From: Paraburkholderia polaris
Lineage (GTDB): Bacteria; Pseudomonadota; Gammaproteobacteria; Burkholderiales; Burkholderiaceae
Direction of reading: 5' to 3'
DNA: 64,000 nucleotides
NCBI RefSeq assembly: GCF_012927345.1
Contig: NZ_JABBGJ010000013.1
Coordinates: 62,001 to 126,000, forward strand
Shown: positions 1 to 8,705 of the stretch, piece after piece
Numbering within the stretch: position 1 is the stretch's first letter
Layout of the letters: every line of letters begins with the position of its first letter
Notes under the pieces: model-generated
Database searches by the model: none
The model's input: the letters and a program-made list of their open reading frames with translations, nothing else
Told to the model about the DNA's origin: nothing
Made by a program: the position numbers and the translations under genes

Positions 1-605
1 TTCAGGGTCTCCTTCAGGCCGGCCTCATTCCATAGATGCCAGGTATCGAACACGATGCCGATGCCCGGTAGCGCGACGGTGCGCACCATCTTTTCGGCGT
101 CGGACAGCGTGTTGAGACAATCGAAATATGGCGCCCGTATCGGCTCGAGCGCGAGTACGACGTCTCTTTCCGCAGCAGCGGAAGCCAACCTGCCCAGCGC
201 GTCGATTGCGAGCGCCTCGACGCGTTCCACGCTGCGGCCATGCCGCATGCCGGGCACGACAACGAGCGTCTCGACGCCCAACAGCGCACACTCGTCCAGC
301 AAGCGCATGTGATCGTCGATCACCGCGGCAGGCAACGAATCGCCGGCGCCGGCGAGGTGGCTCATGCTGATCATGCTTCTCGCCGGCAGCCCTGCCTCAC
401 GCAAGGTACGCGCCGCATTCGCCACGCCAATCCCATCGAGCTTGGGACGATATATGCCAAGGGCGTCGATGCCCGCCGCGACGTAGGCCGGCACGTCCTG
501 CTCGAATGTCCAATTGCGCGTGGTGATCTCGCACACAGCCAGTTCGCGGCGCGGTCGACTCCCATTCAATGGCTGGCTTGCGTCCTGACCCGGCATCTGG
601 CTCAT
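1..605 (-). CDS. Sugar phosphate isomerase/epimerase-like TIM-barrel protein, partial
   Basis: Partial: the 3' end lies beyond the left window edge, leaving about 201 residues. I translated it by hand from the ATG at 605, which overlaps the stop of the upstream TPP enzyme gene as ATGA, a translational-coupling arrangement. The protein reads MSQMPGQDASQPLNG and later contains 'GIDALGIYRPKLDG', 'LDECALLGVETLVVVPG', 'LALEPI' and 'GIVFDTWHLWNE'. These are the strand ends and metal-site regions of the xylose isomerase-like TIM barrel family (AP_endonuc_2), which includes IolE, IolH and many sugar epimerases. Expected role: isomerisation or dehydration of a keto-sugar or keto-cyclitol in the cytoplasm, last visible gene of the operon. 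The exact reaction cannot be read. Confidence 0.8.
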   Translation of the reverse strand, partial: MSQMPGQDASQPLNGSRPRRELAVCEITTRNWTFEQDVPAYVAAGIDALGIYRPKLDGIGVANAARTLREAGLPARSMISMSHLAGAGDSLPAAVIDDHMRLLDECALLGVETLVVVPGMRHGRSVERVEALAIDALGRLASAAAERDVVLALEPIRAPYFDCLNTLSDAEKMVRTVALPGIGIVFDTWHLWNEAGLKETL

Positions 606-2365
606 ATCGCGTCCTCATTGCATCGGAGCAATTCGGCGTTCGCCGTCTGTGTTGCGGAATCGGAGATGGGTCCGGTATCGTCACGCGCGATCATGATTTC
701 AACCAAGGCTGCTCCTGAGCAGTCGAGTGCCTTGCGGAAAGCACCTGCAAGTTGTGAAGCGTGCTCCACTCGCCACGCCTCAAGACCAAAGCTTTTCGCG
801 ATCTCCGCATACGCCGGCGAGTACGGCTTGCCGTCGGGCAACGAAAAATCCCGTTCAACGGATCTACTGCCCGTTGCATCCGCGCCGCTCTGAACGAATG
901 CGGGTCCGCTGTAGTTGTAGACGACGTACACCACTGGAATGCTGTGCATCACGCAGACGGCGATTTCCTGCATTGATTGCAGAAAGTCGATGTCTTCGAC
1001 GATGCACGCCACCTGCCTCGCCGGCATCGCGAGCTTGGCGCCAATGGAGGCAGGCACGGCCCAGCCCGTTTCGGCCCGGTTTCCGGAGGAAAGATAAGTC
1101 CGTGGCATATGCACCGCAAAACTCTGCTTCGCGACAGCTTGCACGCCGCCGGCGCCCACCACCACGAGCGCATCCCGCTGCAGGACTTTACGCAGTTCGA
1201 TCATGGGACGCTGCGAGCGGATCAGGTTGTCACGCGTGCCGTCGCGCTCAGCCAATACTGCTATCCAATTACGCCGCATGTCTCGCATCTGCTCGAGGAA
1301 GTCCAGACGCCGCACTTGTACCGCGCGACGCACCTTTAGTGGCATCGCCTCTTTAAGATCCACTAACGCGCTCTTCGCGTCCGCGACAATCCCCACTTCG
1401 ACGGCATGCCGCATTCCGATCTCGCTCTGCTCGATATCGATCTGAATCATCCGCGCAAACGGTGACTTTGCGGCATGACCGGACCGTTTGTGAACGTCGG
1501 GCAGGTCCGACAGCCGGCAACCAATCACCAGCACGACATCCGCTCTCTCGAGCAACGCATTGGCGCAAGTGCTGCCAGTCTGTCCGACTACGCCGCCGTC
1601 GAGCGGATGCTCAGCCGGAATCACGCCATAGCCGTTCCCCGCGGTGACGATCGGTGCGGACAACTTCTCCGCTAGCGATAGGAGGTCGAGCGTGGCATCG
1701 GCGCTGATCACACCGCCCCCGGCGACGATCAACGGCCGCTCAGCGTTGGAGAGCATCCGTAATGCTTGCGCAATGCTTTCCCCATCGCCCTTCAGGCGCT
1801 CGACCGTTGAGCGGAAAGACTGCGACTCTGAAGCCGCTTCGGTCGATTCCCGTTGCACATTGAGCGGTACCTCGAGATGAACCGGGCCAGGACGTCCGCC
1901 GCTTGCCGCTTCGAATGCGAGGCGAAGAAGCCCCGGCAATTCAGCACACTCACTCGCACTCAGGCGTTGCTTGCTCCACGCCGCGCCGTTCTCCGACACC
2001 GGGCTGGCGGCACGTGATGCCACCAGCCCGGGAACGGTATAAGACCCGTCAGCCGATTCGCCACCCGTGATCACCACCGCGCCGATCGAATCCGACACGC
2101 AGGTCGCCAGTGCGGCGACCGCCTTGGCGATGCCCGAGTGTGCGGGAAGAACCGCCGCCATGACGCGTCCACAGGCCCGGAAGTACCCGTCCGCCATATG
2201 CACCGCGCTGGGCTCCCGCACAACCCTGATGAAAGGAATACCCACTCCGGGCTTAAGCAGTTCACCCATGAGCGGTCGAATACCGGCGCCCGGCACACCT
2301 GCCACATATTGCACGCCGTGGGCACGCAGCCCTTTCGCGATGATCTCGCCACCATTGATTGTCAC
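602..2365 (-). CDS. TPP-dependent enzyme, acetolactate synthase/IolD-like superfamily, with altered GDG motif
   Basis: 587 residues with the three-domain layout of the acetolactate synthase/benzoylformate decarboxylase/IolD superfamily. The N-terminal Pyr domain has the activating glutamate at E51 ('VVREPSAVHMADGY'), and the central domain has 'RPLIVAGGGV' near residue 210. The C-terminal PP domain is odd. The usual Mg/TPP motif GDG...NN is replaced by 'VED' at 456-458 and 'YNYSG' at 483-487, although 'PASIGAKLAMPARQV' just before is normal. It may bind cofactor weakly or act as a partner of the canonical TPP enzyme at 10350. It sits between the permease gene (31 bp upstream) and the TIM-barrel gene (4-bp overlap), so it is part of the sugar importer operon. 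Likely substrate: a cyclic or branched keto-sugar; inference only. Confidence 0.85.
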   Translation of the reverse strand: MTINGGEIIAKGLRAHGVQYVAGVPGAGIRPLMGELLKPGVGIPFIRVVREPSAVHMADGYFRACGRVMAAVLPAHSGIAKAVAALATCVSDSIGAVVITGGESADGSYTVPGLVASRAASPVSENGAAWSKQRLSASECAELPGLLRLAFEAASGGRPGPVHLEVPLNVQRESTEAASESQSFRSTVERLKGDGESIAQALRMLSNAERPLIVAGGGVISADATLDLLSLAEKLSAPIVTAGNGYGVIPAEHPLDGGVVGQTGSTCANALLERADVVLVIGCRLSDLPDVHKRSGHAAKSPFARMIQIDIEQSEIGMRHAVEVGIVADAKSALVDLKEAMPLKVRRAVQVRRLDFLEQMRDMRRNWIAVLAERDGTRDNLIRSQRPMIELRKVLQRDALVVVGAGGVQAVAKQSFAVHMPRTYLSSGNRAETGWAVPASIGAKLAMPARQVACIVEDIDFLQSMQEIAVCVMHSIPVVYVVYNYSGPAFVQSGADATGSRSVERDFSLPDGKPYSPAYAEIAKSFGLEAWRVEHASQLAGAFRKALDCSGAALVEIMIARDDTGPISDSATQTANAELLRCNEDAI

Positions 2366-2396
2366 GTCCGACTCCCGCTATTGCGCGCGCATTGTT

Positions 2397-3272
2397 CTAT
2401 CCCCGTACCGCACCGCTCAGCGAAAATCCGCCGCTGAAGAACCGGGACATGATGAAATACAGAATCACGACCGGCAGTGAGTAGATGACGGAGAACGCCG
2501 CGATCTGCCCATAGCGAATCGTCGCTGCGCCAATGAAGCCGTAAATCGCAATGGGCGCCGGCTGACTCGCCTGATCCGCGATCAGCACGATCGGGATCAG
2601 GAAATTGCCCCACGCATTGACGAAACTGAAAATAGCCGCGGACGCGATGCCGGGCATCGCAAGCGGAATCACGACCGAGCGGACAATCCGGAAGGTACTC
2701 GCCTGTTCCATACTGGCCGCTTCTTCGAGATCCTTAGGGATAGCGTCAATCGTGTTCTTGATCAGATAGATCGCGAAAGGCAGCGACGTCACGCCGAGCA
2801 GCACGGCCGTCGGAATCATCGAGAGCATGCCGAACGCGGAAAACATCTTATAGATCGGCACGATAAGAATCGTAATCGGCACCCCCGAGAGAAACAGGAT
2901 AGCCAGCAGGATCGGTCCTTTCCACGGAATGTGATGGCGCGAGAATGAATAGGCGGCAAGCACACCGGCAAAGGTCGACACCGCTGCGGCGATCGTCGAA
3001 ACGATGACGCTGTTCAACAAGGCCTGGACGTTGCCGTGCCCCATCGCAGCGATGAAGTTGTCCAACGTGAGCGTGGGCATCTGGATCTGCCAGCCGGCGT
3101 GCTGATCGACGGAGCCGACCAGCAGCCACAGAATCGGAATCACAAAATATGCGCCGATCACGAGAAGCGTGACATTCGCCGCGAGCTTGCCGAATGACGG
3201 CGTGAAATTCCGGAAGCCGGAGCGCGTCGATTGATGCGACTGCTCGGAGATTTTGGAGGCGGAGAGTTCCAT
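2397..3272 (-). CDS. Carbohydrate ABC transporter permease, MalG/UgpE type
   Basis: 291 residues, the usual size of MalG/UgpE-type inner-membrane permeases. After a hydrophilic N-terminus come a first membrane segment ('LLVIGAYFVIPILWLLV', about 35-52) and several further hydrophobic spans. The conserved cytoplasmic EAA loop is 'EEAASMEQASTFRIVRSVVIPLAMPGI' near residues 183-209. It partners the MalF-type permease 31 bp upstream, and together they form the membrane channel. A good ribosome site (AAGGA, 7 nt) precedes the ATG. Substrate is probably a sugar or polyol, judged from the family and the enzymes around it. Confidence 0.93.
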   Translation of the reverse strand: MELSASKISEQSHQSTRSGFRNFTPSFGKLAANVTLLVIGAYFVIPILWLLVGSVDQHAGWQIQMPTLTLDNFIAAMGHGNVQALLNSVIVSTIAAAVSTFAGVLAAYSFSRHHIPWKGPILLAILFLSGVPITILIVPIYKMFSAFGMLSMIPTAVLLGVTSLPFAIYLIKNTIDAIPKDLEEAASMEQASTFRIVRSVVIPLAMPGIASAAIFSFVNAWGNFLIPIVLIADQASQPAPIAIYGFIGAATIRYGQIAAFSVIYSLPVVILYFIMSRFFSGGFSLSGAVRG

Positions 3273-3303
3273 CTTTATTCCTTCATGGTAATCAGTGAGA
3301 CGC

Positions 3304-4212
3304 TCAGACTGCGATCGCCTTGATCTTCCCTTTTCGAAGCTGTCCAGGCCGGTATTGCCGGGCGAGCAGAACGAATGCCAATCCGAGTGCGGAAGACAGC
3401 ACGACGATCACGTCGCCGAGCAGTGCGCTGTAGCCGAGGCGATGGAATTTGAAGCCCTGCAAATACGAATAGATCGGCAGAATGTTGGTCTGATTGTCAG
3501 GTCCGCCGCCAGTCATCAGATAGACCAGGGTGAAGTTGCCGAACGTCAGCAGCGTCATGAGCAGCGAGGACATCAGGATGGTCGGCTTGAGCATCGGCAG
3601 CGTCAGTCGCGTGAGCCGCTGCCACGCGTTGGCATTCTCGAGAAGCGCGGCTTCGATCATGTCGGTCGGAATGCTGCGCAACGCCGCGGCGAACATCAGC
3701 ATCGAGAGGCCCGCGAGCGACCAGACATTCGCGAGCGACACGACCAGCATCGGGTACGTGTACAGCACGTCCTGACCCGCGTCGCCGAGCAGGCGTGGGA
3801 ACGTGCCGCCGCTTGTGGTGGCGGCGTACCAGATCACCGCAATGGTGATCGGCGGCAGATTCCACGCCAGAATCGCGAGCGCGGAGATGCTTTTTCCCAG
3901 TCGCGGACTGGCCTTCTGCATCAGCAGCGCCATCGCGAGACCCAAAACCGTCGAGCCGATTGCGCCAGAAGCGACCACGAAGACGATCGTCTGCACGAGC
4001 GAGCCGACAAAGACATCGTCGGCGAGCAGCGTGCGCACGTTCTGCAGGCCGGTAAAGCTGTAGTTCACCGCGCGCGGACCGATCAGTTGAAGATTGGTGA
4101 AGCCAAGGTAGATCGCATAGCACACCGGGACCGCGAACAGCACGGCCAGCAGCGCCGCAGCCGGGGCAAGGAAAACGAGGCTGACGGGCTTGAATGTCGA
4201 CTGATTCATCAT
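3304..4212 (-). CDS. Carbohydrate ABC transporter permease, MalF/UgpA type
   Basis: 302 residues with about six hydrophobic spans, starting 'PVSLVFLAPAAALLAVLFAV' (about 10-29). The EAA loop is 'EAALLENANAWQRLTRLTLP' near residues 186-205, typical of the UgpA/MalF subfamily. The start has ATGATG preceded by GGAG, and either ATG could be used. It pairs with the MalG-type permease downstream and follows the binding-protein gene by 61 bp. Role: inner-membrane half of a sugar-type ABC importer. Confidence 0.93.
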   Translation of the reverse strand: MMNQSTFKPVSLVFLAPAAALLAVLFAVPVCYAIYLGFTNLQLIGPRAVNYSFTGLQNVRTLLADDVFVGSLVQTIVFVVASGAIGSTVLGLAMALLMQKASPRLGKSISALAILAWNLPPITIAVIWYAATTSGGTFPRLLGDAGQDVLYTYPMLVVSLANVWSLAGLSMLMFAAALRSIPTDMIEAALLENANAWQRLTRLTLPMLKPTILMSSLLMTLLTFGNFTLVYLMTGGGPDNQTNILPIYSYLQGFKFHRLGYSALLGDVIVVLSSALGLAFVLLARQYRPGQLRKGKIKAIAV

Positions 4213-4273
4213 GAAGCTCTTCTCCAGAAGCGCACGCCGGGTGCCGCAATGCCGCGCCCGGCGCGCCGTTTCA

Positions 4274-5638
4274 CTACCGCGCGGCCATCACCTTGTCGGC
4301 CCCGAGTTGATTCGACAACTCGTTCTTCATCATGCGCACCGCGTCATCCACGCTCGTCTTGGGCTTCAGAACCAGCGTCTCGGTCGCCGCTTCGAAGGCA
4401 TGCGCCCACACCGGGTAATCCGAATCGGCCGGCACGCTCTTCGATACGGCCAGCAGCTTCGCGAATTGCTCCTGATAGGGCGGCGCGAGTTCGGTGTAGG
4501 TCTTGTCGGTCCAGTAGGATTTCATCGGTGGCACCAGACCCGTCCAGTTCGCGCCATTGATCAGGTTCTGCTTGCTGACGATCAGATTGACCAGTTGCCA
4601 TGCAAGATCGGGATGCGCGGTGCTCTTGTAGATCGACATGTCCCAACCACCGAACGCACCGGCCGTGCCGCCGCCCGCGACTGTCGGCAGCGGTGTGAAG
4701 CCGATGTATTTGGGCGCATCCGGCCAGCACGGCTGACAGATCGCCTTGGTCCACGCAGCCGGTACGTAATTGCCTACCAGGGCAATGCCGATGTGATGCT
4801 TCGGCATTTCAGGCGTGGCCAGCGCGGGAGAATTCGCATTCAGGATCAGTGACGCGGGCGCCAGCAATCCCTCGGCGGAGGCCTGCCGATAGAAGTTCAT
4901 CACGTCGCGGATGCCTTTGGTGTCCGCAGCCCACTTGCCGGCGCTGTCCTTAATGGTCGAATCGCTGGAGGCCATCAACAGATTCGCCGCGCCCAGCACC
5001 AGTGCCGACGTGCCGCCTGCCGGACCCGTGATCGCCCAGATCGGCCACACGCCAAGCTCGGCTTTCTTGATCTTGCGCGCCGCGTCGAGAATGTCCTGCC
5101 AGTTCTTCGGCTGCCAGTCGTCAGGCAAGCCCGCTTTCTGGAACACGAGGCGATCGTAGAGAAGCCCGGACGTATTCACGCCCTGACTGATCCCGATCAC
5201 ATCCTTGCCGGCGGTAGACTCCTGCTTGACCGCGTCCGGGACCTCCTTCCACCATGCTTCTTTGGCGACATACGCATTCAAAGGCAGCAGGTAGCCGCTC
5301 CCGGCCCATTGCGCCATTTCCTGTGCGGGCAACTGAGCGACGTCCGGTGCGGAGCTCGAATTTCCGTACGACATGCTCACCTTCGTGATGATGTCGTCGA
5401 AACCACCGGGGATCGGCATGAGTTGAACCTTCACACCCGGGTGAGTCTTCTCGAACTCCGATTGAATACCGCCCCAGAATTGCTTCGTGAGCTCGGGCGT
5501 GACCATCACATACTCGGAGCCATACGCCAGCTTCAGAATCGTGTCCGCGCGGGCGATGGTCGATTGCATGGCAGTCGCCGCCAACACTGCTGTCGCGACA
5601 GCAGCCAATATTCGTTTACAGCCGGTAGAACGTTGCAT
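4274..5638 (-). CDS. Extracellular solute-binding protein of a carbohydrate ABC importer (family 1, UgpB-like)
   Basis: 454 residues. It has a Sec signal peptide (KR at 8-9, hydrophobic stretch 'ILAAVATAVLAATAMQS', cleavage near 'ARA-DT' at about residue 32). The mature part has the family 1 binding protein pattern: 'EFEKTHPGVKVQLMPIPGG', 'DVAQLPAQEMAQWA', 'LLYDRLVFQKAGLP', 'PKNWQDILDAARKI' and 'AFGGWDMSIYKST'. It is periplasmic and delivers substrate to the two permeases downstream. Ribosome site AGGAG lies 7 nt before the ATG. UgpB-like proteins bind sugars, glycerol phosphates or polyols, so the ligand here is open. It is the second gene of the operon that starts with the ATPase at 6793. 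Confidence 0.92.
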   Translation of the reverse strand: MQRSTGCKRILAAVATAVLAATAMQSTIARADTILKLAYGSEYVMVTPELTKQFWGGIQSEFEKTHPGVKVQLMPIPGGFDDIITKVSMSYGNSSSAPDVAQLPAQEMAQWAGSGYLLPLNAYVAKEAWWKEVPDAVKQESTAGKDVIGISQGVNTSGLLYDRLVFQKAGLPDDWQPKNWQDILDAARKIKKAELGVWPIWAITGPAGGTSALVLGAANLLMASSDSTIKDSAGKWAADTKGIRDVMNFYRQASAEGLLAPASLILNANSPALATPEMPKHHIGIALVGNYVPAAWTKAICQPCWPDAPKYIGFTPLPTVAGGGTAGAFGGWDMSIYKSTAHPDLAWQLVNLIVSKQNLINGANWTGLVPPMKSYWTDKTYTELAPPYQEQFAKLLAVSKSVPADSDYPVWAHAFEAATETLVLKPKTSVDDAVRMMKNELSNQLGADKVMAAR

Positions 5639-5692
5639 TTCCTAACTCCTCAGGTCTATTTGGAAAAAGCCATGCTTTAATCGTTGGGCCAG

Positions 5693-6793
5693 TTAGTGAC
5701 GCAGGCTGCGCCCGGTGTCCGCGTCGAAGTAATGCAAATCTTCCGGGTCGAATACCAACTCGACACGGTCGCCGATCCCGACTTCGGCAAAGCCAGGAAA
5801 ACGTGTATCAACAGTGGAATTGCCGATCGCTACCCGCACGAAGTTTTCGGAGCCGGTCGTCTCGATCGATTGCACCATTCCCGCCGTGCGCACGGCGCAA
5901 CGGCCCGGCGCATCTTTCACCCAATGGAGATCGCCCGGCCGGATGCCAACCTCGATGCGTTGGGGCAGGCTGCCGTTGAATTCGGCGCGTTGCGCCGGCG
6001 GCAAGCGAAAGCTGGCTCCCAGCGCATTGCAATCGGCGTTGCTATCCGAAAGCTTGATGACGCTATCGACGATGTTCATGCGCGGCGAACCGATGAAGGT
6101 CGCCACATACCGGTCGATGGGCCGCCGGTAAAGCCTCTCAGGCGTATCGATCTGCAGCAGCTTGCCGCCGGAGAACACCGCGATCCGGTGCCCCATCGAC
6201 ATTGCCTCGACCTGGTCGTGCGTGACATACACCATCGTCGTGCCGAGCCGGCGCTGCAGCTCGGCGATCTCAGTGCGCATATGCGTGCGCAGTGCCGCGT
6301 CGAGATTCGACAGCGGCTCATCGAGCAGGAACAGCCGCGGCTCGCGAATCATCGCGCGGCCCAATGCCACACGTTGCCGCTGGCCACCGGAGAGTTCGCC
6401 CGGGCTGCGCGACAGCAGATTGTCGAGACGCAGTACCGACGCGACTTCGCGGATCTTCCTTTCGATCTCTTTTGAATTGTTCTTTCGAACTTCCAATCCG
6501 AAGGACAAGTTCTTGTAGATCGACATATGGGGATACAGCGCGTAGCTCTGAAACACCATCGCAATGTCGCGACGGCCGGGCGGCAGCGCCGTCACGTCCT
6601 TATCGCCGATCCAGATGCGTCCGTCCGAAGGGCTCTCGAGACCCGCGAGCATGCGCAAGGTCGTGGACTTGCCGCAGCCGGACGGACCGACGAAAACCAG
6701 AAACTCACCGTCCTCGACATCCAGATTGAGATCGGAAACCGCCTGGAACTCGCCGAACGTCTTGCAGACATGGTCGAACTTGATAGATGCCAT
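5693..6793 (-). CDS. Carbohydrate ABC transporter ATP-binding protein, UgpC/MalK type
   Basis: 366 residues, the normal length for a MalK/UgpC ATPase with a C-terminal TOBE/OB regulatory domain. Walker A 'GPSGCGKST' is at about 37-45, the signature 'LSGGQRQRVALGRA' near 134-147, Walker B 'LFLLDEP' near 154-160 and the switch His in 'VYVTHDQVEAM' near 188-198. The C-terminal part from about 240 ('VGIRPGDLHWVKDAPG') is the TOBE region. It energises the importer formed by the two permeases and is the promoter-proximal gene of the operon; the ribosome site is weak. MalK-type ATPases often serve several sugar importers. Confidence 0.94.
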   Translation of the reverse strand: MASIKFDHVCKTFGEFQAVSDLNLDVEDGEFLVFVGPSGCGKSTTLRMLAGLESPSDGRIWIGDKDVTALPPGRRDIAMVFQSYALYPHMSIYKNLSFGLEVRKNNSKEIERKIREVASVLRLDNLLSRSPGELSGGQRQRVALGRAMIREPRLFLLDEPLSNLDAALRTHMRTEIAELQRRLGTTMVYVTHDQVEAMSMGHRIAVFSGGKLLQIDTPERLYRRPIDRYVATFIGSPRMNIVDSVIKLSDSNADCNALGASFRLPPAQRAEFNGSLPQRIEVGIRPGDLHWVKDAPGRCAVRTAGMVQSIETTGSENFVRVAIGNSTVDTRFPGFAEVGIGDRVELVFDPEDLHYFDADTGRSLRH

Positions 6794-7307
6794 CGCTTTT
6801 TGCCCCGCTTAACTAATGAGTGGTAGTGCCGGGTGCGCCTTCAACCTTCACGTGGCGGCTCGCGATGCGAGACCGCCGCCCTGTGAGAAAAAGCACCCTG
6901 CGCCGAATCAGCGTGAAGCGAGTGTCAGCATCCAAAAAGCGCCCCTCAATTTCGCAACTGCCGTAAAGCTGACGCACTTTGACGCACAGCCATGCGGACA
7001 CCGGGTGAATGGGTTGGAGGCTCGCGCTGGCGCATGCGAATAGGGACAAACCCGCAACAAGCCCGCGAGAACCTGGGAAAAGAATGGATTCGCAAATCTT
7101 CGCGATTGATCACGCGACCTGACGCAAACACTGCTTCGCGGTGCGTCATCAATTTCGATATCCGCGAAATTGAGGCGTGAATATTGGGTGCAAATACTGT
7201 GACGCAAATAACGCTGCCTCAGCTTCGATCGAGCGTTGTCTGGAAGCGTAAGGAGACCCCATTGCGCTGCGAATCGATCCGATTTCACCCACATGGCATT
7301 GAGCAAA
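6794..7307. promoter_or_regulatory. Divergent promoter region with repeated TGACGCA half-sites
   Basis: About 510 bp without a gene separate the minus-strand importer operon from the plus-strand porin. TGACGCA occurs at 6970-6976 and 6980-6986 (direct repeats 10 bp apart), at 7120-7126, inverted as TGCGTCA at 7142-7148, and at 7200-7206. The 10-bp spacing puts both sites on the same DNA face, as expected for a dimeric regulator. The same half-site recurs upstream of the GMC gene at 8559-8565. The regulator is probably the HTH protein encoded at 14262; that link is inference. Confidence 0.55.
7170..7198 (+). promoter_or_regulatory. Sigma-70-type promoter of the porin gene
   Basis: -35 TTGAGG (7170-7175), 17-bp spacer, -10 AATACT (7193-7198). 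The same 36-bp layout (GCGAAATTGAG, 16 bp, CAAATACTG) recurs at 8581-8616 upstream of the GMC oxidoreductase gene, which strengthens both calls. TGACGCA sites lie just upstream and just downstream. Confidence 0.6.
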
Positions 7308-8435
7308 ATGAAAAGACTAGCTATCCCGACCGTATTGACCGCACTCTTCTTCAGCACCACCGCTCACGCGCAAAGCAGCGTGACGCTGTACGGCATCGTC
7401 GACGCCGGCCTTGCCTATATTCACAACAGCGGCGGCCATAGTTCGCAGTGGAAGATGTCGACCGGCAATCTCTCTGAAAACGAATGGGGTCTTAAAGGCA
7501 GCGAAGATCTGGGTGGCGGACTGAGCGCCAACTTTACGATCGAGAACGGCTTCGATATCGGTTCCGGCCAACTGCATCAAAACGGCCGTGAATTCGGGCG
7601 TCAGGCTTTTGTCGGGCTTTCCGGCGCCACGTGGGGCACGATTACGCTGGGACGCCAGTACGATCCGATCTCCGACCTGCTGCAGCCGATCACGGCCGAC
7701 TCCTTTAGCGGCGTGTTCGCAACGCCGGGCGACGTCGATAATTACGACAGCAGCGCGCGCTTTGATAACTCAGTCAAATGGGCCAGTCCCGTTTGGGGCG
7801 GCGTCACGCTTGAAGCCATGTATGCGCTCGGCGGCGTGGCAGGCTCAGTAGGCTCCGGTCAAACCTATTCGGCAGCGATTTCGTATGCACACGGGCCGCT
7901 GGGACTCGCGGCCGGCTATTTGCACATCGACAACGGCAATACGGTCCTCTCGACGCGCGGTACGTCCTCGGCGGACTCGCTGTTCAACAGTTCGGTGAAC
8001 GCCGCCTATGCAAGCGCGCGCTCCGTCAATATCGCGCGGGCCGGTGGTCAATACGTGATCGGAACCGTGACCATGGGCGCCGCCTATAGCTTCTCCGAGT
8101 ACACGCCCGACGCATCGTCGACTTTCTCCCGTTCGGAGAAGTATCAGAACGGCTCAGTGTTCGCGAGCTGGCAGGTGTCGCCCGTGCTCCAGACTATCGC
8201 GGGCTACAACTACACGAAATCGAGCGGCGATTCAGCGGCCAAATACCATCAGTTCAATCTCGGCGTCGACTATGCGCTCAGCAAGCGGACCGATGTTTAC
8301 GCCACCGTGGGCTACACCCATGCGAGCGGCACCAATGGCCGGGGCGCCGCGCAGGCGGTGATCGGATCGTATGACGTCGATGCCGGTGCGAGTTCGCAAG
8401 TGCTCGCGATTGCGGGGATACGTCACAAGTTCTGA
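7308..8435 (+). CDS. Outer-membrane porin, OmpC-like Burkholderiales type
   Basis: 375 residues from the ATG at 7308 (MKRLAIPTVLTALFFSTTAHAQ); an in-frame ATG at 7293 would add five residues. Neither start has a strong ribosome site; the good AAGGAG at 7249-7254 lies too far upstream of both. The signal peptide is cut after 'AHA', and the mature protein begins 'QSSVTLYGIVDAGLAY', the hallmark of Gram-negative porin family 4 in Burkholderiales. It shows alternating beta-strand residues, 'GRQAFVGLSG' and 'TLGRQYDPISD', and ends in the BAM signal 'GIRHKF'. Trimeric outer-membrane channel, presumably inducible and serving the neighbouring importer. It is about as similar in layout to the porin at 36836 as to typical family members. 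Confidence 0.93.
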   Translation: MKRLAIPTVLTALFFSTTAHAQSSVTLYGIVDAGLAYIHNSGGHSSQWKMSTGNLSENEWGLKGSEDLGGGLSANFTIENGFDIGSGQLHQNGREFGRQAFVGLSGATWGTITLGRQYDPISDLLQPITADSFSGVFATPGDVDNYDSSARFDNSVKWASPVWGGVTLEAMYALGGVAGSVGSGQTYSAAISYAHGPLGLAAGYLHIDNGNTVLSTRGTSSADSLFNSSVNAAYASARSVNIARAGGQYVIGTVTMGAAYSFSEYTPDASSTFSRSEKYQNGSVFASWQVSPVLQTIAGYNYTKSSGDSAAKYHQFNLGVDYALSKRTDVYATVGYTHASGTNGRGAAQAVIGSYDVDAGASSQVLAIAGIRHKF

Positions 8436-8446
8436 CGCACTCGTCT

Positions 8447-8475
8447 CCGCACGCGCCCACTGGTTTCGCGTGCGG
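8447..8475 (+). terminator. Hairpin after the porin gene
   Basis: Perfect 9-bp inverted repeat (CCGCACGCG / CGCGTGCGG) with an 11-nt loop, starting 12 bp after the porin stop. No clear U-tract follows, so it may be a weak terminator or an mRNA 3' stabiliser. Confidence 0.5.
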
Positions 8476-8586
8476 TGGACTTGTAGGCCGTGTGAGCCAC
8501 CCGCCATCACCTGCGGTAAACCCCCATTCGCTACCGAAGTGGGTCAAGCGCGTCAGTCTGCGTCACTTTTCGTTGCGGTTGCGAAA

Positions 8587-8615
8587 TTGAGCGACCTTTA
8601 TTGGCCACAAATACT
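8587..8615 (+). promoter_or_regulatory. Sigma-70-type promoter of the GMC oxidoreductase operon
   Basis: -35 TTGAGC (8587-8592), 17-bp spacer, -10 AATACT (8610-8615). Just upstream, GCGTCA at 8550-8555 and 8560-8565 form a 10-bp-spaced direct repeat matching the half-sites before the porin. The gene starts at 8706, giving a leader of about 85 nt. Confidence 0.6.
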
Positions 8616-8705
8616 GAAAGTGCTAACGGGTTGCCGGTGAATGGTGAAAGCCCCGGCGATCGAATCGAACGATCGACTGAATCTGACTGGACAGGCACCG
8701 TCAAT

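Noticed and set aside
3295..4560. Long open frame on the plus strand opposite the sugar permease gene
   Set aside because: Antisense shadow in GC-rich DNA: Arg/His/Gln-rich, no ribosome site, no family motif. The minus-strand permease explains the region. The same applies to long antisense frames at 240-893, 10125-12206, 22293-23267 and 57410-58897.
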